From: Desulfovibrio sp.
GTDB taxonomy: Bacteria > Desulfobacterota > Desulfovibrionia > Desulfovibrionales > Desulfovibrionaceae
DNA: 64,000 nucleotides
Direction: 5' to 3'
Assembly (NCBI GenBank): GCA_031284485.1
Contig: JAISZT010000099.1
Location: 44,233-108,232, forward strand
A program made the position numbers and the translations under genes. The notes beneath the pieces are model-generated. The model ran no database searches. It worked only from the letters and a program-made list of their open reading frames with translations, and was not told where the DNA came from. Below are positions 9,906 through 22,993 of this stretch, one piece after another; position 1 is the first letter of the stretch, and each line of letters begins with the position of its first letter.

Positions 9906-9921
9906 ACAACCAGCCCAAATT

Positions 9922-11328
9922 TCAGTCTGCAATACGCGCACAGAATGTTTCAAGACGGTGCTTGCCGCTCTCGGCGCCGGCCAGGGGATAGTCGCCGTTA
10001 AAACAGGCCAGGCAGTATCTGTCCGAATGCATCACTGAACGCAACAAGCCGTCAATGCTCAGATAATGCAGAGAATCCACATTCAGTATCCTGATAATTT
10101 CAGGCAATGTATAGCGCGCGGCGATCAATTCACCGCGTGAGGCAAAATCAATGCCGAAATAGCAAGGGAACCTCACCGGAGGACTGCTGATGCGAATATG
10201 CACTTCACGCGCCCCAAGTTCACGCAATTTTTGCACGCGGGTCATCACAGTGGTGCCGCGCACAATGGAATCGTCAATTATGCAAATGCGCTTGCCCTCA
10301 ATCATGGGACGCACGGGATTGATTTTCACCCGCACACCGAAGCTGCGCATGCTGTGGCTTGGCTGAATAAAGGTACGGCCGACGTAGTGATTGCGTATCA
10401 TGGCATGCTCGTACGGCAGATCCGAACAATGGGCAAAGCCCAGAGCGGGGTATACGCCGGAATCCGGAAAGGGCATGACAAAGTCAACATCCGGCGTGGA
10501 CTCATTGGCAAGCTGACAGCCCATCTCTTTGCGGCAGTGGTACACCTGCTCGTTAAAAACATATGAATCGGGCCGGGCAAAATATATAAGCTCAAAAATG
10601 CACTGCCGGGTTTTTACCTGCTCCGCGTCGCGCAAACGCATACTGCGTTCGCCGGCCTCATCCACAATATACATTTCACCCGGCAACAAGGACCGCACAT
10701 GCTCCGCCTCCAGAAGATCAAACGCGCACGTTTCGGAAGCAAACACAGGGGAACCGTCCAGCCGCCCCAGAGACAGAGGATGAAACCCGACAGGATCACG
10801 CACGGCTATAAGCGTTGAATCAACAAGAACGAGAAGACAATACGCGCCGCGCACTTTTGCGCACACCTCACGCACCGCTTCGGGCAAGTCGTGCTTTCGC
10901 AGGGAACGCGCCAGCATGTGAATAAAAACTTCCGTATCGTTGCTGGTGTTGAAAATGCTGCCCTCCTGCTCCAATTCGTCGCGCAGCGCCTGGACGTTGA
11001 TTAAATTGCCGTTGTGGGCCACAGCAATGGCCTGCCCCCTGAAGTGAACAAGAAGAGGCTGGGCATTGCGCAACGCCGACACGCCCGTGGTGGAATAACG
11101 CACATGCCCCAAAGCAACGCGCCCTTCAAGAGCCTGCAAATCCGTTTCGGAGAAAACGTCCGGCACAAGACCCATGCCCCTGTGCTCATACACATGCGCG
11201 CCATCGGCGCTGACAATCCCGGCGCTTTCCTGCCCCCTGTGCTGCTGGGCATACAAACCGAAATAGGCCAGTCTTGCGGCGTCATCATGGGAATGTATGG
11301 CAAAAAGCCCGCATTCATGCCGTATCAT
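9922..11328 (-). CDS. purF: Amidophosphoribosyltransferase PurF (Fe-S type)
   Basis: This enzyme catalyses the first committed step of purine synthesis, PRPP plus glutamine to phosphoribosylamine. The ATG at 11328, preceded by GGAG, gives MIRHECGLFAI: a five-residue propeptide before the nucleophile Cys6. The glutaminase domain is followed by a phosphoribosyltransferase domain with the PRPP loop IDDSIVRGTT. Cysteines at RQCIFE, FPCYFGID and the C-terminal YCLACFNGDYPL match the 4Fe-4S ligands of the Bacillus subtilis type, so an oxygen-sensitive cluster is likely. It sits between a TPR lipoprotein and hisS on the same strand. Confidence 0.95.
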   Translation of the reverse strand: MIRHECGLFAIHSHDDAARLAYFGLYAQQHRGQESAGIVSADGAHVYEHRGMGLVPDVFSETDLQALEGRVALGHVRYSTTGVSALRNAQPLLVHFRGQAIAVAHNGNLINVQALRDELEQEGSIFNTSNDTEVFIHMLARSLRKHDLPEAVREVCAKVRGAYCLLVLVDSTLIAVRDPVGFHPLSLGRLDGSPVFASETCAFDLLEAEHVRSLLPGEMYIVDEAGERSMRLRDAEQVKTRQCIFELIYFARPDSYVFNEQVYHCRKEMGCQLANESTPDVDFVMPFPDSGVYPALGFAHCSDLPYEHAMIRNHYVGRTFIQPSHSMRSFGVRVKINPVRPMIEGKRICIIDDSIVRGTTVMTRVQKLRELGAREVHIRISSPPVRFPCYFGIDFASRGELIAARYTLPEIIRILNVDSLHYLSIDGLLRSVMHSDRYCLACFNGDYPLAGAESGKHRLETFCARIAD

Positions 11329-11356
11329 ACCATCTCCAGCAGTTGCAGTTGCGAAA

Positions 11357-12151
11357 CTATTTCTTACTCTTTTTCCGTAATTGCGCAATGCGCTTGTCTA
11401 TAACCGCAGTATTGGGGTAAAAATCCCGCGCAAGCTGAAACTGCTGAAGAGCGTCGTCCGTTTTTCCAAGCTGCTCCAGGGCGTCGGCCAGCAAATAACC
11501 GGTCAGTCCGGCAAGCTCGCCGTCCGCTTCGGCGTCAAGAATCTGCAAGGACATATCCGCCGCTTCCTGCCAGCGCTGCCGGCCGATGTTCAAATCCGCC
11601 AGATCATACGTGCACATAATTTTTTCATTATTGGGCAGATGAAGAGCAAGACACTGCTGCAGTACGCCCTCACCGGCGTCAAAGCGGCGCACCCTGAAAT
11701 GCGTCGCCGCAAGGCGGCGATATCCAAAAACAAGCTCTTCCGACGAAAGACCGGACAGGCCGATATAGGCGCTCCAGACATTCGCGCTTCGGTCGTGACG
11801 GTGCAGTTCCTCGGTAATGACGCCCATGCGTTCAAGAATGCTTTTTGTTTTGTCGTCGCTGTCGGCGAATTCTTCCAGCATAACCTCAAGGTATTCGAGA
11901 CTGGCGAGCGGCTCCACGGCATGGGCGTTTGTAGACACAAGCAGCATGTTCCAGGCTTCCCAACGCCGATCCGCAAGCTGCTCTTCGCGCAGACAACGGC
12001 GCAGCAAACGTTCGACCAGTGGCCAGTCTCGCTCGGCGACAGCCGCGCGGGCAGCCGACAAATCATCGCCCGGGGGCGCGGCCTGATCACACGCGGCAAG
12101 ACAAAGGGTCAGGCCCAGCAGGGCGGCGGCAAACAGGCGATCAATCCGCAT
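11357..12151 (-). CDS. TPR-like lipoprotein of unknown function
   Basis: The protein starts [21 protein letters not shown], a lipoprotein signal ending in LAAC, so it is probably lipid-anchored. The remaining 240 residues are helical with TPR-like repeats (for example [20 protein letters not shown] near the C-terminus), suggesting a protein-protein interaction scaffold. The ATG at 12149-12151 overlaps the gyrA stop by 11 bases, which supports this start over an upstream reading inside gyrA. The position between gyrA and purF says nothing clear about its role. Confidence 0.8.
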   Translation of the reverse strand: MRIDRLFAAALLGLTLCLAACDQAAPPGDDLSAARAAVAERDWPLVERLLRRCLREEQLADRRWEAWNMLLVSTNAHAVEPLASLEYLEVMLEEFADSDDKTKSILERMGVITEELHRHDRSANVWSAYIGLSGLSSEELVFGYRRLAATHFRVRRFDAGEGVLQQCLALHLPNNEKIMCTYDLADLNIGRQRWQEAADMSLQILDAEADGELAGLTGYLLADALEQLGKTDDALQQFQLARDFYPNTAVIDKRIAQLRKKSKK

Positions 12152-14648
12152 CAGCGTCATCCGGAGTCGCGCCGGCCAATTCGTCGGCTTCATCACCGGG
12201 GTCACGCCCGGTCTGCCCCCCTTCATCAACCCTGTCAAAGCCCACAACACTCGCGCCGTCGTCCAGACGCACCAACATAACGCCCTGGGTGGCCCGGCCC
12301 TTGCTGCGCACATCCTCAACGCCTATGCGCACTACCTTGCTGGAGGAGGTCAGCAGTATCAGGCCGTCGTTGTCCCGCACGGGCATGGCCCCAACCACGG
12401 CCCCGGTTTTCGCCGTAACCTTGAAATTGATAATCCCCTTGCCGCCGCGCGACTGCAAGCGGTATAAATCAACTCTGGTGCGCTTGCCATACCCGTTGGC
12501 CGAAATGGAAAGAATTTCCGTGGTCTGGTCCGCGTCCTTCAGGATAACTCCGGCCACCACTTCGTCATTGCGGCGCAGGGCAATACCCTTGACGCCGGCG
12601 GCCACACGCCCCATCGGCCGCATATCCCGGCAGGAAAAGCGTATGGCGATGCCCCCGGCCGTGGCCAGCACAATATGACTGTCCTCGCGGATGGGGCGCA
12701 CAAGCACAAGTTCATCGTCTTCCCTCAAACCAACAGCCATAAGGCCTGTTTTCCGGCAGCGCGCATACAGGGAAGCGGCGGAGCGCTTTACCATGCCGCG
12801 TTTTGTGATGAACAGAAAATATTTGTCTTCGGCAAAAGCGCGTACCGCCAGCACCGTGGTGACCCATTCGCCTTCTTCCAGAGGCACGAGATTGTTGATG
12901 TGCGCGCCCCGGGCCGTACGGCGGCCTTCAGGAACCTGATGAGCCTTGAGCTGGTGCATGCGGCCCTTGTTGGTGAAAAGGCAAAGATACTGGTGATTGG
13001 TGGTGGTCAGAAATTCCTGCACATAGTCGTCTTCCGAGATGTTCAGGGCCGCGATCCCCTTGCCGCCGCGCTTCTGCTGGTGATAATTTTCCAAATTCGT
13101 GCGCTTCATGTAGCCGCGCCGGGACAGGGTGATCACCACTTCCTCGTCGGCAATCAAATCTTCAATATCAATGCCGACAAGGTCTTCGGTCAGCACTTCC
13201 GTGCGCCTCGGGGTGGCAAAAGCCGTGCGTATCTCGGCGATTTCACGCTTTATCTCTCCGCGCAAGACTTCCGGATTGTCCAGCACGGATTTGTAAAATT
13301 CGATTTTCAGCAAAAGTTCCTTGTACTCGTTAAACAGTTCTTCGCGCTGCAACCCGGTCAGACGCTGCAGACGCATTTCCAGAATGGCCCTTGCCTGAAG
13401 TTCGGACAGGGAGAATGTCTGCATCAAACCGGCGCGGGCTTCATCGGGGTTCGCCGAAGCCCGTATCAGAGCCACAACGGCGTCGATATTTTCTATGGCT
13501 ATTTGCAGTCCTTCGAGAATATGCGCCCGTGCCTCGGCTTTTTCCAGATCAAAGCGGGTGCGGCGGATGACGACCTCCCGCCGGTGATCCAAAAAACAGA
13601 CCAGAGCGGACTTCAGAGTGAGCAACTGGGGGCGATTGTCCAGAACTGTGAGCATGTTGATGCCGAAGCTGCTTTCCAGAGGCGTGTACTTGTACAGAGA
13701 GTTGATGATAATGTCGGGGATGGCGCCGCGCTTCAAATCAATAACAATGCGGATGCCCGTGCGGTCGGATTCATCGCGCAAATCCGTAATGCCGTCAATC
13801 TTGCGGTCGTTCACCAATGCCGCAATCTTTTTCACAAGGGAGGATTTGTTCAGGGCATAGGGTATTTCAGTGATCACAATGGATTCAAAGCCTTTCTTGC
13901 GCTCTTCCAGCTCCACGCGCCCGCGCACTTTTACCGTGCCGCGCCCCGTATGATAGGCGTCGTACAAGCCTTTGCCGGCATAGACAAAACCGCGCGTGGG
14001 AAAATCCGGGCCTTTCACCAGTTCCATGAGATCGTCCACGCTGCAGTGCGGATTGTCCAGCAGCAATTGCAGCGCGTCGCACAGTTCCCCCAGGTTGTGC
14101 GGCGGAATGTTCGTCGCCATGCCGACCGCGATGCCCGATGAGCCGTTGAGCAGCAGGTTGGGCACGCGCGTGGGCAGCACGGAAGGTTCTTCCAGAGTAT
14201 TGTCGTAATTCGGCCTGAAATCCACTGTGCCCTTGTCCAGATCCGCTAGAAACTCCTGAGCCAGACGGGACATGCGCACTTCCGTATAACGCATGGCCGC
14301 CGGCGCGTCAGCGTCGATGGAGCCGAAGTTGCCCTGGCCGTCCACCAGCGGGTCGCGCATGGAAAATTCCTGGGCCATGCGCACCAGGGCGTCATAAACC
14401 GCCGAATCCCCGTGCGGATGATACTTGCCGATGACGTCGCCGACGATGCGGGCGGATTTTTTGTGCGGCCTGTTGTAATTGTTGGCAAGCTCGTGCTGGG
14501 CGAACAGAATGCGGCGGTGCACGGGTTTCAGGCCATCACGGGCGTCAGGAATGGCGCGCCCTATAATAACCGAAAGCGAATACTCCAGATAGGATTTTCG
14601 CAGTTCTTTCTCTATGCTGATTTGCGCTTGATCAAAATTTTCAGACAC
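12141..14648 (-). CDS. gyrA: DNA gyrase subunit A
   Basis: The 835-residue protein has the winged-helix/tower breakage-reunion domain with catalytic Tyr121 in AAMRYTE, and a C-terminal beta-pinwheel domain carrying the GyrA box QQKRGGKG, which marks it as gyrase rather than topoisomerase IV. The quinolone-determining region reads [12 protein letters not shown], with Ser and Asp at the positions equivalent to E. coli 83 and 87, i.e. the sensitive-type residues. The C-terminus is acidic. It lies 85 bases downstream of gyrB and overlaps the following lipoprotein gene. Confidence 0.97.
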   Translation of the reverse strand: MSENFDQAQISIEKELRKSYLEYSLSVIIGRAIPDARDGLKPVHRRILFAQHELANNYNRPHKKSARIVGDVIGKYHPHGDSAVYDALVRMAQEFSMRDPLVDGQGNFGSIDADAPAAMRYTEVRMSRLAQEFLADLDKGTVDFRPNYDNTLEEPSVLPTRVPNLLLNGSSGIAVGMATNIPPHNLGELCDALQLLLDNPHCSVDDLMELVKGPDFPTRGFVYAGKGLYDAYHTGRGTVKVRGRVELEERKKGFESIVITEIPYALNKSSLVKKIAALVNDRKIDGITDLRDESDRTGIRIVIDLKRGAIPDIIINSLYKYTPLESSFGINMLTVLDNRPQLLTLKSALVCFLDHRREVVIRRTRFDLEKAEARAHILEGLQIAIENIDAVVALIRASANPDEARAGLMQTFSLSELQARAILEMRLQRLTGLQREELFNEYKELLLKIEFYKSVLDNPEVLRGEIKREIAEIRTAFATPRRTEVLTEDLVGIDIEDLIADEEVVITLSRRGYMKRTNLENYHQQKRGGKGIAALNISEDDYVQEFLTTTNHQYLCLFTNKGRMHQLKAHQVPEGRRTARGAHINNLVPLEEGEWVTTVLAVRAFAEDKYFLFITKRGMVKRSAASLYARCRKTGLMAVGLREDDELVLVRPIREDSHIVLATAGGIAIRFSCRDMRPMGRVAAGVKGIALRRNDEVVAGVILKDADQTTEILSISANGYGKRTRVDLYRLQSRGGKGIINFKVTAKTGAVVGAMPVRDNDGLILLTSSSKVVRIGVEDVRSKGRATQGVMLVRLDDGASVVGFDRVDEGGQTGRDPGDEADELAGATPDDADAD

Positions 14649-14733
14649 GGTTGCCTCGGAAATGTAAAGATGAAGTATACGCGCCGGATAAAAAAAACAT
14701 CCAGGATCTCCGACCCGACCCGGCCCAAATCAA

Positions 14734-18284
<3,551 letters not shown>

Positions 18285-18418
18285 AGTATAATCCTTGTAA
18301 TTATAATGTGGTTTTTTGTATCTAACCAAACAAACCCTTTTGTATTGTTACATTTTTTATGAACCTTCCGGGCTTGTGAAAACGAACACCGGGCACGGGG
18401 GCAGGGCATCTTTTTTTT

Positions 18419-19513
18419 TCACAGGGCGACCTGCTCCAATTGTGTTATCATATTGTGCATACTTTCGTTACTAATTAATAATTGTTTAATTTTATTAACG
18501 GCATAAATAACAGTACTGTGATCCTTGCCGCCAAAAACCCTGCCAATTTCCTCATAGGAAAGTTTGAGTCTGCGTCTGCAGATATACATGGCGGTCTGCC
18601 TCGCCATGACGACATCCGGTCGACGTTTGCCGTGCACTATGTCTTCAGGCAGCACATTGAAGGCCTGGGAAACTTTTTCCATAATAGCATGATAATTTTC
18701 AGGAATATTAACCCCTCCGCTGCGAATTATATTTTCCATGTCGGCTGCTGCCGGAGTTTTGTCATACACGGCGATAAAGGCTTTAATTTTCAGTATCAGC
18801 CCGTAGAGCAAACGAAATCCCGCGCATCGCCGGGCAAGAAACAGGCGCTGCTCCCTGCCGAGAGTAATTTCATGCTGCTTGCAAAGCGTTTGTATATAAC
18901 GCAAACGCACTTCCATGTCAGGTTTCATCAATTCAACGACAAGCCCTCTTTCCAAGCGGGAACACAGGCGTTCTTCCAGTTTTTTTATCTCGTTGACAGA
19001 CCCGGCGCAGGCAAAAACCATTTGGGGGTTTTTATCCGGCGGCAAACGCAAGCAGGCGTCAATGCATGTTGCAAGCTGCTGCTGACAGGACGTGTTATTT
19101 ACCAGTTCCTGTATATCGTCTAATATAAGTACATCATATTTTTTCCAAAAAATATCGTGTTTTTGTAATATATATGTATTTTCCGTACAAAAACGTACGG
19201 CACTTTGAAAAATAATTTTTTTGGTCTTTTTGGCAAATTCCGCGGCAACAGTTTCCAATAAATGTGTTTTTCCCGTGCCGTCAGCGCCGCACAATATAAA
19301 GGGATTATATGTTTCTTCAGGTTTTTGATCCACAACTTTCTTTGCTAAAGCAAGGGGAAAGGCATTTTTAGCATTAGTAATAAAATCTTCAAATGTTTTA
19401 TTTTTTAGTATTGTAAGTACGCTTCTTTGCCGTTTCTTTCTGTTTACAATCAAATACGTCGCCGCCAGTCGTCTGGCCAAAGACAACTTTTTTGAAGTAG
19501 ATTTCGTTTTCAT
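18419..19513 (-). CDS. dnaA: Replication initiator DnaA lacking domain I
   Basis: The AAA+ and DNA-binding parts of DnaA are intact: Walker A GADGTGKTHL, Walker B VLILDDIQ, an arginine-finger region CSRLERGL, and domain IV with RRPDVVMARQTAMY and GGKDHSTVIYAVNKI. The protein is only about 364 residues from the ATG at 19513 (371 from a TTG at 19534). The AAA+ domain begins at NKTFEDF, near residue 38, so the roughly 85-residue domain I that normally binds helicase, DiaA or Soj-type partners is missing, replaced by a short basic tail. The region is AT-rich. A promoter-like sequence directly upstream suggests the short form is the real product. Confidence 0.9.
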   Translation of the reverse strand: MKTKSTSKKLSLARRLAATYLIVNRKKRQRSVLTILKNKTFEDFITNAKNAFPLALAKKVVDQKPEETYNPFILCGADGTGKTHLLETVAAEFAKKTKKIIFQSAVRFCTENTYILQKHDIFWKKYDVLILDDIQELVNNTSCQQQLATCIDACLRLPPDKNPQMVFACAGSVNEIKKLEERLCSRLERGLVVELMKPDMEVRLRYIQTLCKQHEITLGREQRLFLARRCAGFRLLYGLILKIKAFIAVYDKTPAAADMENIIRSGGVNIPENYHAIMEKVSQAFNVLPEDIVHGKRRPDVVMARQTAMYICRRRLKLSYEEIGRVFGGKDHSTVIYAVNKIKQLLISNESMHNMITQLEQVAL

Positions 19514-19534
19514 ATTTTTTTGCCCTACAAACAA

Positions 19535-19603
19535 AGATTAATTCTAGCCTAATTTTCCGGGGGAAACAAGCTCTGAAAAAATATTTATAGATTGCTGATT
19601 TTT
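19535..19603. other. Divergent AT-rich intergenic region next to dnaA (candidate origin-proximal)
   Basis: Transcription diverges here: the dnaA-dnaN-gyrBA string runs left and the peptidase/met genes run right. Together with the nearby parAB/parS this fits an origin-proximal position. I see no convincing cluster of DnaA boxes; only TTTTTCACA at 18415-18423 and a one-mismatch copy at 18376-18384 occur in the dnaA-dnaN gap. The exact origin is therefore not assigned. Confidence 0.3.
19541..19569 (-). promoter_or_regulatory. Likely dnaA promoter
   Basis: On the minus strand TTGTTT (19569-19564) and TAGAAT (19546-19541) are separated by exactly 17 bases; the -10 matches TATAAT in five of six positions and the -35 in three. 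A start of transcription near 19533 would leave only about 20 bases before the dnaA ATG, supporting the short DnaA reading. Confidence 0.5.
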
Positions 19604-21118
19604 ATGAAAAACCTCCAACTGGACAAGAGCTTTTACGGGGGTTATAGTGGGCAAATGAAACAAGGTGGAATGGTTACGGCGGCAGGCTTTGTTTTGCTTT
19701 TTTTTCTTTGGGGCGCTTGCGCTGTAAATGCCGGTATTACGGTTGTTGACGGGGAAAATGCGCCTATTGCCGCTGAAGCCGCTGAAAGCGCGCCTTCACC
19801 TGTGGAGGAACCCACGACAGCGGGCGCGGAGACTGCGCCAGAAATCACGTCAGAAACTGTGCCGGAGATTACGCCGGACGCTCAAGACGCTCCGGAAACG
19901 ATGAGTGAAACCATTGTCCGGGGCACCATTGAAAAAGGCGACACGGTCAGCAAAATTTTGGAAAATACGGGAAGCGAGGGAACACAAAGCTATATCAGCG
20001 CGACCAGGCAGGTTTTTTCCCCCCGCGCGTTTCGTGACGGACAGCCTTATGTTGTGGTGACCGATCTGGCTTCCGGCAAGCTCAAACGGTTTGAATATGA
20101 AATTGACCGTCGCCGTCGTCTGGTGGTGGAGGGCGCCGAGAACCCCGTGGCCAGGGTGGAAGCCATTAAATATGTCACACTGCTCAATATCGTGGAAGGG
20201 GTTATTGACGACAATTTGTTTCAGGCTGTAGCCGATATTGGCGAAAGCCCGCAGATGGCCCTGGAACTGGCGGAACTTTTTGGAGCGGAAATAAATTTTA
20301 TCCGCGATTTGCAGGAAGGCGACAGTTTTTCCATGTTGGTGGAAAAACGCTATCGTGATGGCGAATACAGGGGGTACGGGCGCATCCTGGCGGCCAGCTT
20401 CACAAATCAGGGAAAGACGTTTGAAGCCTATCTGTTTCGCGATGGTCAGAACAGGCCGCAATATTACAACAAAAAAGGGGAAAATCTGCGCAAAACCCTG
20501 CTGCAGGCGCCTCTGGCCTTTACCCGCATGACGTCGCGCTTTACTATGCGGCGCAAACACCCTATTCTTGGAGGCGAGCGCCCCCACCTTGGGGTGGACT
20601 ATGCCGCGCCCACCGGCACACCGGTCAAAGCCGTGGGTGAGGGCGTGGTTACAAAGAGAAGCTGGGCGGGGGGCTACGGCAATCAGGTTATCATCAAGCA
20701 CGCGGCCGGGCTGGAATCAATGTACGCGCATCTTTCCGGCTATGCTCGCGGGCTTCGTCAGGGGCAACGGGTGCGTCAGGGGCAGGTTGTCGGTTTTGTG
20801 GGCAGCACCGGGCTTGCGACCGGGCCGCATCTGGATTTCCGGCTGCGGCAGAACGGCAGCTTCATCAACCCTGCCAAGGCCATAAACCCGCGCGGCGCGC
20901 CGGTTTCCCCCGCGCGGAAGGCTGATTTCGCCGCTGTTGTGAAAGAGGAAAGCGCCTATTTGCTGGGGCAAAAATTCTTGTCCGCCTATACGGTGGACAG
21001 TCTGGTGCCGGAAGAGGCGGTGCTTGCGCAGGCGGATACCGCTGCCGCGCCGGAAGACAAAGTGAAAAAAAGGCCAAAAGAACCGGATTCACGAAAACGA
21101 CGGGGGAAAAGACCATGA
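19604..21118 (+). CDS. M23 family peptidoglycan endopeptidase (MepM-like)
   Basis: An N-terminal hydrophobic segment (AAGFVLLFFLWGACAVNA) precedes a Pro/Glu/Ala-rich linker, a LysM/OapA-like middle region (GTIEKGDTVSKILENTG) and a C-terminal lysostaphin-type M23 domain. The zinc motif HLGVDYAAP and MYAHLS are canonical, but the last motif reads GPHLDFRL, with Asp where HLHF is usual. A basic Lys/Arg tail ends the protein. It probably trims cell-wall crosslinks at the inner membrane or periplasm. The start is uncertain: TTG 19592, ATG 19604, 19655 and 19670 are all in frame, and 19670 has an AAGGTG site. The last codon overlaps the next gene. Confidence 0.85.
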   Translation: MKNLQLDKSFYGGYSGQMKQGGMVTAAGFVLLFFLWGACAVNAGITVVDGENAPIAAEAAESAPSPVEEPTTAGAETAPEITSETVPEITPDAQDAPETMSETIVRGTIEKGDTVSKILENTGSEGTQSYISATRQVFSPRAFRDGQPYVVVTDLASGKLKRFEYEIDRRRRLVVEGAENPVARVEAIKYVTLLNIVEGVIDDNLFQAVADIGESPQMALELAELFGAEINFIRDLQEGDSFSMLVEKRYRDGEYRGYGRILAASFTNQGKTFEAYLFRDGQNRPQYYNKKGENLRKTLLQAPLAFTRMTSRFTMRRKHPILGGERPHLGVDYAAPTGTPVKAVGEGVVTKRSWAGGYGNQVIIKHAAGLESMYAHLSGYARGLRQGQRVRQGQVVGFVGSTGLATGPHLDFRLRQNGSFINPAKAINPRGAPVSPARKADFAAVVKEESAYLLGQKFLSAYTVDSLVPEEAVLAQADTAAAPEDKVKKRPKEPDSRKRRGKRP

Positions 21119-21339
21119 TCGTGTATGATCCTATATCCCAGACCAGCGCCATAATTGAGCGTTCCGGCCTGAATCAGTCCGTTGTGCTTTCCTACCCGCC
21201 TTCGCTTATCCACGACAGCGCCGCTGCTGTCGGTCAGTTGACGGACTCCGCCAGCACGCGCGCCTTTATGCAGGACCGCTGGCGCAGCGTGGCGGAAAAT
21301 ATGCTGGGGATGGGGTTTTTCGTCAGCGGCTACGTATAG
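21115..21339 (+). CDS. Small unknown protein between peptidase and metN
   Basis: This 74-residue product is not recognised. The ATG overlaps the stop of the M23 peptidase gene by four bases (ATGA), a GGGGGAAAAG ribosome site precedes it, and it ends three bases before metN, so it is packed like an operon member. It has no signal peptide or clear membrane helix, though the C-terminus AENMLGMGFFVSGYV is hydrophobic. A role linked to either neighbour is open. Confidence 0.55.
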   Translation: MIVYDPISQTSAIIERSGLNQSVVLSYPPSLIHDSAAAVGQLTDSASTRAFMQDRWRSVAENMLGMGFFVSGYV

Positions 21340-21342
21340 AAG

Positions 21343-22305
21343 ATGATCCGCGTCCGCGACCTGGAAAAATGCTACGCGCCCGCCCGGCCGGTGCTCAAGG
21401 GACTCCGCTTTGCCATTGAAGCCGGCGAGGTTTTCGGCATTGTGGGGCGCTCCGGGGCCGGCAAGTCCACGCTGCTGCGTTGCTTCAACGGACTGGAAAC
21501 GTACCAGGGCGGCAGCGTGGAGGTTATGGGCCGACAAGTGAAAGATCTCGACAGCGCTGGCCTCAAGGCGCTGCGGCAGGACATGGGCATGATCTTCCAG
21601 CATTTCAGCCTGATGTCGCGCAAGAATGTGTATGAAAATGTGGCCTTTCCCCTGCATATCTGGCACACGCCCAAGGATCGCGCCCATGGCAGGGTCATGG
21701 AACTGTTGGAGCTTGTCGGGCTGACGGAAAAAAAAGAGGAGCGCATCCAGAATCTTTCCGGCGGGCAGAAGCAGCGCGTCGGCATCGCCAGGGCGCTGGC
21801 CCTGAATCCCAAGGTTTTGCTCTGCGACGAAGCCACCTCGGCCCTGGATCCGGACACGACCGTCACCATCCTTGATCTGCTGCTGGACATCAACCGCCGT
21901 CTGGGCATCACCATTGTGGTGGTCACGCACCAGATGGAGGTGGTCCGGCGGATCTGCGGCAGGGTGCTCCTGCTGGACGGCGGGCGGAACGTGGCCCTCG
22001 GCGGCGTGGAAGACCTTTTTCTCGCGCCGCCGCTCGGCCTGGAAAAATTTGTGGAGCAGGAATTCACCTTCGTGCCCGGCGGCACGAACATACGGCTGAT
22101 GTTTCCCCGCAGCATATCGCAACAGGCCGTCATCACCACCATGGCCAGGGATCTGGGCGTCGGCTTTTCCATTGTGGGCGGCAGGCTGGACCGCTACCGG
22201 GACGACGTGCTCGGATTTTTGATCATCAATGTGGCGGATCAGGATCTGGACGCCGTACTTGGCTACATGCGGGAAAAACACCTGCACTGGAAGGTGCTGC
22301 CATGA
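21343..22305 (+). CDS. metN: Methionine ABC transporter ATPase MetN
   Basis: The 320-residue ATPase has Walker A GRSGAGKSTL, the Q-loop QHFSLM, signature LSGGQKQRVGIARAL, Walker B VLLCDEATSALDP and the H-loop VTHQ. After residue 245 a NIL/ACT-like domain follows (from PRSISQQAVITTMARDLG), which in MetN senses intracellular methionine and inhibits transport. The permease and binding protein follow at once; the stop overlaps the metI start (ATGA). No SAM riboswitch is visible upstream. Confidence 0.94.
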   Translation: MIRVRDLEKCYAPARPVLKGLRFAIEAGEVFGIVGRSGAGKSTLLRCFNGLETYQGGSVEVMGRQVKDLDSAGLKALRQDMGMIFQHFSLMSRKNVYENVAFPLHIWHTPKDRAHGRVMELLELVGLTEKKEERIQNLSGGQKQRVGIARALALNPKVLLCDEATSALDPDTTVTILDLLLDINRRLGITIVVVTHQMEVVRRICGRVLLLDGGRNVALGGVEDLFLAPPLGLEKFVEQEFTFVPGGTNIRLMFPRSISQQAVITTMARDLGVGFSIVGGRLDRYRDDVLGFLIINVADQDLDAVLGYMREKHLHWKVLP

Positions 22306-22937
22306 TCGGCGAACTGTTCAGGGCCACGCTGGAAACACTCTACATGGTTTCGCTCTCCACGTTTTTTTCTCTGGTTCTGGGCTTCGGGCTGGCTGTCGTG
22401 CTCATCATGACCGCTCCGGGCGGTTTGCGGCCGAATCCCGGCCTGTACAGGGCGCTGGACGCGACAGTGAACCTGCTGCGTTCGTTTCCCTTCATGATCC
22501 TGATGATCGCCCTTATCCCGGTCACGTCCTTCATCGTGGGCATGGCCATAGGCAGCACGGCGGCCATTGTGCCGCTGACCGTCGCCGCCACGCCCTTTAT
22601 GGCCCGGCTCGTCGAAGGCAGCTTTCTGGAAGTGGATCCGGACGTGGTTGAGGCGGCGCGCTCTTTCGGCGCGAGCGACAGCCAGATCATCTTCCGGGTG
22701 CTCCTCACGGAAGCCTTGCCTTCCATAGTGCTCAACACGGCGGTGCTGGCCATCGCCCTGCTCGGTTATTCGGCCATGGCCGGGGCCATCGGCGGCGGCG
22801 GGCTGGGCGCTTTTGCCTATAACTACGGCTATCTGCGTTTTCGCACGGAAATGATGTTTTACGCGGTCGTGCTCCTGATCGTCATCGTGCAGGCGATACA
22901 GACAGGCGGCAACATTTTGTACAGAAGGCTGCGCTGA
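22302..22937 (+). CDS. metI: Methionine ABC transporter permease MetI
   Basis: This 211-residue inner-membrane protein has about five hydrophobic segments and the ABC-permease EAA loop EAARSFGASDSQIIFRVLLTEA. Its position between metN and metQ and its C-terminal AGAIGGGGLGAFAYNYGY block are typical of MetI. It overlaps metN by four bases. Confidence 0.94.
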   Translation: MIGELFRATLETLYMVSLSTFFSLVLGFGLAVVLIMTAPGGLRPNPGLYRALDATVNLLRSFPFMILMIALIPVTSFIVGMAIGSTAAIVPLTVAATPFMARLVEGSFLEVDPDVVEAARSFGASDSQIIFRVLLTEALPSIVLNTAVLAIALLGYSAMAGAIGGGGLGAFAYNYGYLRFRTEMMFYAVVLLIVIVQAIQTGGNILYRRLR

Positions 22938-22993
22938 TGCCGCGCGTCGGCGCAATCGCGAGCCTCAATATAATATCCGGAATGGAGGAGGTC

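Noticed and set aside
21119..21342. SAM or other methionine riboswitch before metN
   Set aside because: The space is filled by the small coding sequence and no aptamer core is visible.
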